From contig CAZJMK010000008.1 in the NCBI GenBank assembly GCA_964547135.1, positions 12,519 to 76,518 of the forward strand: a stretch of DNA of 64,000 bases, read 5' to 3'. The DNA comes from JAJXSS01 sp964547135 (GTDB taxonomy: Bacteria > Planctomycetota > Phycisphaerae > Phycisphaerales > Phycisphaeraceae). Each line of letters starts with the position of its first letter. Position 1 is the first letter of the stretch. Of this stretch, positions 58,736 to 64,000 are shown in pieces. The notes beneath the pieces are model-generated. The model was not told where the DNA came from. It searched no databases and was given only the letters and a program-made list of their open reading frames with translations. The translations under genes were made by a program, and so were the position numbers.

Positions 58736-58861
58736 CTTGACCACGCTTCTCTTTTCACCCCATTGGCAAGCGGCTGCGGGTCGTGGTAAACTGCTGAGCT
58801 TCCGCTGATGGGTTCCGCCGGGGGAGGGTTCGATGACCCATTGTTTTCGACATCGTTGATC

Positions 58862-58945
58862 GGGAGAGTACCGAAGTGGCCAAACGGGGCAGACTGTAAA
58901 TCTGCTGGCTTAACGCCTTCGGGGGTTCGAATCCCTCCTCTCCCA
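58862..58945 (+). tRNA. tRNA-Tyr (anticodon GUA)
   Basis: Acceptor GGGAGAG/CTCTCCC, an anticodon stem CAGA/TCTG with loop CTGTAAA (anticodon GTA), a long variable arm (CTGGCTTAACGCCTTCG) typical of bacterial tRNA-Tyr, and T arm GAGGG-type GGGGG-TTCGAAT-CCCTC. The CCA end is not encoded. Confidence 0.95.
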
Positions 58946-59084
58946 TTAGGGTTTTGTCAGGTATATCGTCAGGCATCGCACTGCTTCGCAAACCGCTGTA
59001 TTCAGCCACTTTTTGACTTTCGTCATTTTCGCGGTGCGATGACCTACCACCCTCTGCGTGCATCTGCTGCGCCGCAATGCCCAC
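58862..59084 (-). pseudogene. Possible integrase C-terminal tail remnant at tRNA-Tyr
   Basis: A minus-strand frame reads G-I-A-A-Q-Q-M-H-A-E-G-G-R-S-S-H-R-E-N-D-E-S-Q-K and reaches D-K-T-L-M-G-E-E-G-F-E-P-P-K-A-L-S inside the antisense of the tRNA. This is the style of the variable tails of integrases that end in a tRNA (compare G-E-G-L-E-P-S-T-N-G-L at tRNA-Lys here). No catalytic motif remains. The assignment rests on style and position only. Confidence 0.3.
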
Positions 59085-59185
59085 TCGGAGATCGACGCTA
59101 TTGCAATCGGCCCAACGATGAGTGCGGATATCGCCCGGATATTTCTGTAGAAAGCGTGCCGAAAATCACCCGGCACCCATGCCAT
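58946..59185. other. Gap between tRNA-Tyr and the GT39 gene
   Basis: Apart from the possible integrase tail on the minus strand no gene, repeat module or terminator was recognised in these 240 bases. Confidence 0.5.
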
Positions 59186-61135
59186 TTACGGATGCGCAGG
59201 TTCACGCAGCATGGCCAGCAGAATCAGCGCCTGGCCGTGTTCGTTGTGATTGATGCCTTTGACGCGAGCCAGTTCACGCAGGGGCAGCACGCCGAAGGTG
59301 GTTTCGATGCGTGCCAGTTTTTCATCGGTGATCACCAGTACGCCCGCGCCCTGTGATACCTTTGCAATATCGCCGGTGCCCCGTGCCCATTGCACCACGG
59401 CTGCATCATCCGCCAATTTTTCAAGACGACCGCGCCCGACGTACAACGTCAGACTCGGTTCGTAATACCCGTACACCACCACCGGCACATCATCGGCAGA
59501 GTTTGCACGAATCGCCTGCGCAATCGGCGGTGACAATTTGATGATCGGCTCAGCCTGCGGGATCAGCCAACCCCATAAAAGCAGCAACGTACCGACGATG
59601 CCGACGAGCGTCAGCTTCGTCGCTGCCAACCATTTTTCGCGCAGTTGCAAACGGATCACCATGAACGACCAGCCCAGCACCCACAAGCCGGTGAAAAGAC
59701 CAGCCCAGCGTATGGTGGTGAGGGGTTCGAGCACGGGGTCGAATCGTGGCGCCCACCATGGGCCGAGGGTGAGTAATAAACCAAGCCCCAAGGCGATGGG
59801 GGCAAAAAACCAGACCCCGCCGCGCAGCCAACGATGGTCCCATTCGGGCATTGGGTTATTGTGAGCATGTTGAAGCATGAGGGCACACATGATCGCCAGC
59901 GCCGGCCAGAGGGGCATCACGTAATGCGGCAGCTTGGTCGCAAACAAACTCATGAGTATCAGCAACGGCAGCAACCAACCCCATAACAAGGCACGGGTGC
60001 GCAGGTCACCCAAGCGACCTCCGAGGAGGGCGTGAACGCTGCCGGGCAGGTGCAGAGTCCAGGGAAAAAAGCCCGCGATGATCATGGGCAGGTAAAAGGG
60101 AAGCAGCAGCAGGTATTGCAGAAAATTACGTCCGCCATGGCCCTCGGCGGGTTCGAGCACCCGCTGAATGACGTGACGACCGATACCCTGCTTTGCAAAC
60201 TCGTTACCCGTGGCGAAGTTGGCGGGTATCGCCCAGGCTAGAAACACCAATAGTGAAATGAGGGTTGAAAAAAGGATGAGCCAGCGCAGTCGAGGCAGGT
60301 TCGTACCCAGGTGGTTCGTTGCTTGGTTGCCTGTCAATCCGCCCTCACCCGGCTCGCCGTCGCTCGCCACCCTCTCCCGAGGGGAGAGGGGTTTGTTCGT
60401 CACTTGGCCACTTCGGGGAATAACCGAGCCCTCGTACTCGGCTTGGTTTGATAAATTCGAAATTCGAAATTCGAAATTTGAAATATTCATCGCACCGGGC
60501 CACTGGGCCACTCGACCACTTTTCCAACGATACCACCACGCGGCCAAAGCCAATGACAACACCGGGAACAGGCCCAACGGCCCTTTGGTCAGCCAGGCAC
60601 CCCCCAGCAGCAACCCGGCGGCGATGATGTGCATGGGTTGCACAACTGGCGCGGTGAAGGCGTAGGTGAACACGGTCATCGCAGCAGTCAGAAAAAAGAG
60701 CAACACTCCGTCGGCGGTGGCGAACGTGCCCAAAATGGTCGGCATGAGTGTCGTGGCCAATATCACCATCGCCCACCAGGCCCAGCGACCCGCGCCCAAG
60801 CGACGTGCGGCGAAAAAGGTACACAGGCATGCACCGGCAGCGCCCAGGCACGAGGGCAGACGAAACGCCAATTCCGTCGGCCCCAGCAGCAGCACCGGCC
60901 CGGCCATGAGCCAGTAAATCAAAATCGGTTTGTCGGGACGCAATCGACCTTCAAAGGTGGGGTACAGCCAGTTGCCATGGGTGATCATTTCCACCGTGGC
61001 TTGTGAAAAGCGCGGCTCGTCCCGGTCCCACAAACTCGCATGGGTGGCGATGAATACGTACAAACCGAAAATCACCAGCGCGGTGATCACCGCCTTGAGC
61101 ACATCACGTTTTGCCGTTTCGAGTTGCGTCGGCAT
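59186..61135 (-). CDS. GT39/ArnT-like membrane glycosyltransferase with repeat-derived insertion
   Basis: The ATG at 61135 (M-P-T-Q-L-E-T-A-K-R-D-V-L) has GGCGGAG upstream; the frame before it lies in the leader of thiC. The 649-residue protein has a first membrane helix (about 14-32) followed by W-D-R-D-E-P-R-F near 37, whose acidic D-E residues are the catalytic pair of GT-C enzymes. About ten further helices and a periplasmic C-terminal domain (from about 500) follow. It uses a polyprenyl-phosphate sugar to modify lipid A-like or protein acceptors. Around residues 205-268 about 60 residues (N-I-S-N-F-E-F-R-I-S-N-L; L-S-P-R-E-R-V-A) come from dispersed repeats inserted in frame. Confidence 0.85.
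   Translation of the reverse strand: MPTQLETAKRDVLKAVITALVIFGLYVFIATHASLWDRDEPRFSQATVEMITHGNWLYPTFEGRLRPDKPILIYWLMAGPVLLLGPTELAFRLPSCLGAAGACLCTFFAARRLGAGRWAWWAMVILATTLMPTILGTFATADGVLLFFLTAAMTVFTYAFTAPVVQPMHIIAAGLLLGGAWLTKGPLGLFPVLSLALAAWWYRWKSGRVAQWPGAMNISNFEFRISNLSNQAEYEGSVIPRSGQVTNKPLSPRERVASDGEPGEGGLTGNQATNHLGTNLPRLRWLILFSTLISLLVFLAWAIPANFATGNEFAKQGIGRHVIQRVLEPAEGHGGRNFLQYLLLLPFYLPMIIAGFFPWTLHLPGSVHALLGGRLGDLRTRALLWGWLLPLLILMSLFATKLPHYVMPLWPALAIMCALMLQHAHNNPMPEWDHRWLRGGVWFFAPIALGLGLLLTLGPWWAPRFDPVLEPLTTIRWAGLFTGLWVLGWSFMVIRLQLREKWLAATKLTLVGIVGTLLLLWGWLIPQAEPIIKLSPPIAQAIRANSADDVPVVVYGYYEPSLTLYVGRGRLEKLADDAAVVQWARGTGDIAKVSQGAGVLVITDEKLARIETTFGVLPLRELARVKGINHNEHGQALILLAMLREPAHP
60339..60525. 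repeat. Four dispersed modules inserted in frame in the GT39 gene
   Basis: In plus-strand order: CCGCCCTCACCCGGCTCGCC with CTCTCCCGAGGGGAGAGG, CACTTGGCCACTT, a short GAATAACC hairpin element (60418-60445), a CGAAATTCGAAATTCGAAAT tract and CACCGGGCCACTGGGCCACT. Together they are close to a multiple of three and keep the frame open. Confidence 0.85.
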
Positions 61136-61166
61136 GACTCCGCCAGAATAACCGATTTGAAAACAG

Positions 61167-61195
61167 TTGATCGACAGGGATCGTCGCCCTAAAAT
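61167..61195 (+). promoter_or_regulatory. Promoter of the thiC transcript
   Basis: TTGATC and TAAAAT are 17 bases apart, placing the start of transcription near 61202, just before the riboswitch. It is divergent from the GT39 gene. Confidence 0.6.
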
Positions 61196-61207
61196 GAAAT
61201 TGTTCGC

Positions 61208-61333
61208 TAGGGGTGCCCACCCCCCGCAAGTGATGCAGGCTCGATGCACGAGTCCGGCTTGCGGGGCGTACAAGGGCTGAGATCACACCCTGGAACCTGA
61301 CCCGGTTCGCACCGGCGGAGGAAAGCGAGCGAT
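61208..61333 (+). promoter_or_regulatory. TPP riboswitch (THI element)
   Basis: The conserved core is present: GGGGTGCC near 61211, GGGCTGAGA (61277-61285) with the CTGAGA pyrimidine-sensing bulge, ACCCTGGAACCTGACCCGGT with the pyrophosphate-sensing region, and GCGGAGGAAAGCGA at the end. The optional P3a arm is long: CCCCGCAAGTGATGCAGGCT to GTCCGGCTTGCGGGG. It senses thiamine pyrophosphate in the leader of thiC. No intrinsic terminator was found between it and the gene, so translational control is more likely, though the long leader leaves room for another mechanism. Confidence 0.93.
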
Positions 61334-61589
61334 GGCCTTGGTCAACGTCCTGTTTTTTCATGATCGAAAAGGGACCGCGATCACGCCCCGGCATGTCCGT
61401 AAAAGGTCATTGGCCCGGTTCGCCATTTCTCCGTTTCTCCAACAGGTTCTGCTCAATTTGTGATGACTGGCGATGACACGACCCAGCCGGGGGCGGCTTG
61501 GCTACAGCCATGCAGACAACGCCGACGCAAAGCGTCCGCGCTGAACATGAATCTGTCGAGTTGGTGCTGAACCTATAAAGGAGCCAATC
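61334..61589. other. Leader between riboswitch and thiC with two repeat modules
   Basis: The 255-base leader holds ACCCAGCCGGGGGCGGCTTG with GCTACA (61479-61505) and a reversed GCGCGGACG palindrome (ACGCCGACGCAAAGCGTCCG, from 61519). AAAGGAGCCAATC then precedes the thiC ATG. The modules lie between sensor and gene, so they must be tolerated by the control mechanism. Confidence 0.7.
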
Positions 61590-63470
61590 ATGATCACCCG
61601 CGCTAACCAAGCCCCGTTCGAATACCAATACCCCGCCATCGGCGGCAGCCCTGCATCGTCGCCCATCGGCACCAACCCCGGTTCATTTGCCAACCCCCGA
61701 AAGCTGGCCCCCGATGCAACCGGGGCGCTGACGTACAGTTCACCCGACACGCCGGGCATGCCCGCACCGTCGCCCCAAACGGCGTGGGATTTCATGCCCC
61801 ATGATTGGCGGTACGTCGGCCCGACGGATCGCAATACCCGCACCAGTGATTGGCCTTTTGACCCCTACACCAACCCGCGCCACTGGCAGGCCCCGGCTGG
61901 GTTCAAACCCATCACGCAATTGGAACAGGCACGACTGGGCGTCATCACGCCGGAAATGAAACGGGTGGCTGAACGTGAACCGCACCTCACGGCTGAGCAG
62001 GTGCGTGCAGAAATTGCCGCCGGTCGATTGATCATTCCCGCCAACATCAATCACCTCAAGCACCAACTGGACCCGATGTGCATTGGCCGTGCGGGGTTGA
62101 CGAAGGTGAACGCGAACATGGGGGCATCGCCGGTGTCCAGTTCGACGGAGATGGAAGTGGAAAAATTGCGCTGGGCGGAGCGCTGGGGGGCGGACACGGT
62201 GATGGACCTGTCCACCGGGGGCGATTTGGATGCCTGTCGCAAAGCGATCATTGAAAACGCAAGAGTGCCGATCGGGACGGTGCCGATTTATTCGATGATC
62301 ATCGGGCGCAAGATCGAGGACCTGACGCATGAAATGATTTTGCAGCAACTGCGTCACCAGGCTGAGCAGGGGGTTGATTATTTCACGGTGCATGCCGGGG
62401 TGCTGCGTGAGCATTTGCCCTTCGTGAAAGATCGGCTCATCGGCATCGTGTCGCGGGGTGGGTCGCTGCTGGCCAAGTGGATGATCGTACACAACCAGCA
62501 GAACCCGATGTACGAATTGTGGGACGATATCTGCGACCTGATGCGGCAGCACGACGTGTCGTTTTCGATTGGCGACGGGCTGCGACCGGGCGGGTTGGCC
62601 GATGCGACGGATCGGGCCCAGTTGGCGGAGCTTTGCACGTTGGGTAAGCTGACGGAAAGGGCGTGGCGCAAGGGGGTGCAGGTGATGATTGAAGGGCCGG
62701 GGCACGTGTCGTTTGATCAGATTGAGTTCAACATGAAGTTGCAGCGGACGCTGTGTCACGGGGCGCCGTTTTACGTGCTTGGGCCGTTGGTGACGGATAT
62801 TTTCCCGGGGTATGACCATATCACCAGTTGCATCGGGGCCACGGCTGCGGGGTATCACGGGGCGGCGATGCTGTGCTATGTGACGCCCAAGGAACATTTG
62901 GGTTTGCCGAAGAAGGATGATGTGAAACAGGGGTGCATTGCGTACAAGATTGCGGCGCATGCCGCCGACGTGGCGCTGGGAATCGAAGGCACACGCGATC
63001 GGGATGATGAACTGACCAAGGCGCGGGCGGCGTTGAACTGGGAAAAGCATTTTGAGTTGTCGTTCGACCCCGATACGGCCAGGGCGTATCACGATGAGGA
63101 TTTGGATGTTGATACCGATTTTTGCGCCATGTGCGGCCATGACTGGTGCTCGGTGCGCATCAGCAAGGAGATTCAGGAATTCGCCAGCGGCAAGGCCCCG
63201 GAATTGCAGTGGGATAAGCCGAAGATATCCGCGGCGCTGACGGAGGAACAACAGGAAATTCTGCGTCAGCGCGGGGTGCTCAGTCCGGCGGAGATTCACC
63301 GCCTGGCACAGAAGACCAAGGCGGTGGTCGGCACAACGCAGGAAGGAAAGGCAACCTGTCACAGTGATTATGTGGATGATCAGCAGGCCAAAAAGTTGCA
63401 GGAACAGAAACTGGTGCAGGTGGATGTCAGGCCGGCGATGAATGTGCCCAAACATGATTCGGTGATTTAG
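61590..63470 (+). CDS. thiC: Phosphomethylpyrimidine synthase ThiC
   Basis: The 626-residue protein is a full-length radical-SAM-type ThiC that makes the thiamine pyrimidine from aminoimidazole ribotide. It has the N-terminal P-Y-T-N-P-R-H-W near residue 91 and N-I-N-H-L-K-H-Q-L-D-P-M-C-I-G near 153. The barrel has A-N-M-G-A-S-P-V near 175, A-D-T-V-M-D-L-S-T-G-G near 202, S-I-G-D-G-L-R-P-G near 330 and E-G-P-G-H-V near 368. The C-terminal cluster motif is C-A-M-C-G-H-D-W-C near 515 (C-x2-C-x4-C). An AAAGGAG site precedes the ATG. It is controlled by the TPP riboswitch upstream. The second half of the gene is G-richer than the first. Confidence 0.97.
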   Translation: MITRANQAPFEYQYPAIGGSPASSPIGTNPGSFANPRKLAPDATGALTYSSPDTPGMPAPSPQTAWDFMPHDWRYVGPTDRNTRTSDWPFDPYTNPRHWQAPAGFKPITQLEQARLGVITPEMKRVAEREPHLTAEQVRAEIAAGRLIIPANINHLKHQLDPMCIGRAGLTKVNANMGASPVSSSTEMEVEKLRWAERWGADTVMDLSTGGDLDACRKAIIENARVPIGTVPIYSMIIGRKIEDLTHEMILQQLRHQAEQGVDYFTVHAGVLREHLPFVKDRLIGIVSRGGSLLAKWMIVHNQQNPMYELWDDICDLMRQHDVSFSIGDGLRPGGLADATDRAQLAELCTLGKLTERAWRKGVQVMIEGPGHVSFDQIEFNMKLQRTLCHGAPFYVLGPLVTDIFPGYDHITSCIGATAAGYHGAAMLCYVTPKEHLGLPKKDDVKQGCIAYKIAAHAADVALGIEGTRDRDDELTKARAALNWEKHFELSFDPDTARAYHDEDLDVDTDFCAMCGHDWCSVRISKEIQEFASGKAPELQWDKPKISAALTEEQQEILRQRGVLSPAEIHRLAQKTKAVVGTTQEGKATCHSDYVDDQQAKKLQEQKLVQVDVRPAMNVPKHDSVI

Positions 63471-63482
63471 GTGCGTGCAGGC

Positions 63483-63785
63483 ATTGTGGCACCGCCGCCC
63501 TCGGCGGTGTGATTGTCAATGGTTATTCACCCAGCCGTGGGCGGCTGGGCTACAAAGACAATTGGCGGATGTCACACAGCGTCCCGAAGGGCGGTGTGAT
63601 TGTCAATGGTTATTCACCCAGCCGTGGGCGGCTGGGCTACAAAGNNNNNNNNNNNNNNNNNNNNNNNNNNNNNNNNNNNNNNNNNNNNNNNNNNNNNNNN
63701 NNNNNNNNNNNNNNNNNNNNNNNNNNNNNNNNNNNNNNNNNNNNACAATTGGCGGATGTCACACAGCGTCCCGAAGGGCGATGTG
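63483..63785. repeat. Tandem array of CACCCAGCC modules around an assembly gap
   Basis: A unit of about 89 bases (GTGTGATTGTCAATGGTTAT, CACCCAGCCGTGGGCGGCTG, ACAATTGGCGGATGTCACAC, AGCGTCCCGAAGGGC) appears twice before the gap and resumes after it. The number of copies is not known because the gap falls within the array. Confidence 0.85.
63645..63744. other. Assembly gap of 100 undetermined bases
   Basis: Exactly 100 Ns, a conventional scaffold-gap size, placed inside the tandem repeat. Its true length is unknown. Frames crossing it carry no information. Confidence 0.98.
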
Positions 63786-64000
63786 TGCGTTGAGCTCTGG
63801 CACCACGATGTCAGGCACTGGCAGACAAGCTGCCAGCGGCGCTCGGCATCCGGGCAAAACCCAGGCATGGCCATGCCCGGGCTTTATCGTGTAGGACAAA
63901 AATAATAATTTTGAGTTACTCTTGCTTCTGATTTTATTGGTGTCAAACTAGTGTTTCATTGCATCTATAAGGTAGCAATAGCCGATCCTCATGATATCAC
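63786..64000. other. Gene-free right end with a palindrome
   Basis: CCAGGCATGGCCATGCCCGG (63863-63882) forms a hairpin with the neighbouring GGGC and is followed by CTTTATCG; it could serve as a stop for thiC read-through. From about 63895 the sequence is AT-rich with no frame or recognisable motif. Confidence 0.5.

Noticed and set aside
61740..63455. 571-codon minus-strand frame
   Set aside because: It is the antisense of thiC, whose plus-strand product is unambiguous.
63475..63905. Frames crossing the N-run
   Set aside because: They include undetermined bases and tandem repeats; no protein can be supported.

Overview
The window looks like chromosomal DNA of a planctomycete, most likely of the Phycisphaerae side of Planctomycetota. 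This is inferred from the gene set: a fused type I 3-dehydroquinate dehydratase/shikimate dehydrogenase, a DUF2092-thioredoxin protein, a GH57/DUF1957 glucan branching enzyme, a DUF5309-type capsid gene and the general protein style. No 16S gene is present, so the placement is not proven.

Layout. 1-8558 (minus strand) is a phage-type virion cassette: portal, scaffold-like protein, HK97-fold major capsid protein, then head/tail and LamG-type surface proteins running off the left edge. No terminase or head protease is visible. 8925-15222 (minus) holds a YbbA/YbbP-like ABC exporter, a small EamA-like membrane protein and a glycosyltransferase. 15554-18943 has a PQQ-type beta-propeller protein and a GH57 branching enzyme. 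19336-19787 is tRNA-Lys with an internally deleted integrase remnant. 19916-28493 is housekeeping: DoxX, ABC-F ATPase, rplM-rpsI, an AraC regulator, sucC, a tmRNA and a SprT-like protein. 28670-38467 carries topA, a XerC/D recombinase, a Rieske protein, a TolC-like lipoprotein and aroDE. 38733-55081 is a surface-polysaccharide cluster with a Wzm/Wzt exporter, seven glycosyltransferase modules, FkbM and other methyltransferases and an ATP-grasp enzyme. 55140-63470 carries a TlpA-like protein, a NYN nuclease-like gene, nuoD, tRNA-Tyr, a GT39 transferase and a TPP-riboswitch-controlled thiC. The right end contains a tandem repeat broken by a 100-N assembly gap.

Two patterns go beyond ordinary annotation. 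First, ten of the eleven consecutive minus-strand genes from 38733 to 51584 encode proteins ending in Ala-Ala, seven of them in Arg-x-Ala-Ala, although they belong to unrelated families. None of the other complete proteins in the window ends this way. The peptide tag read from the tmRNA in this window also ends Arg-Met-Ala-Ala. A shared C-terminal degron or docking signal is a plausible reading. Second, the intergenic DNA is a mosaic of a few recurring structured modules. One is a hairpin with fixed flanks (GAATACCC and GGCTTG) and variable, self-complementary arms, seen twelve times. Others are CGAAATY and CACTTGGC tracts and several GC-rich palindromes. These modules have also entered coding sequences in frame and lie between the phage structural genes, which suggests that the cassette is an old resident.
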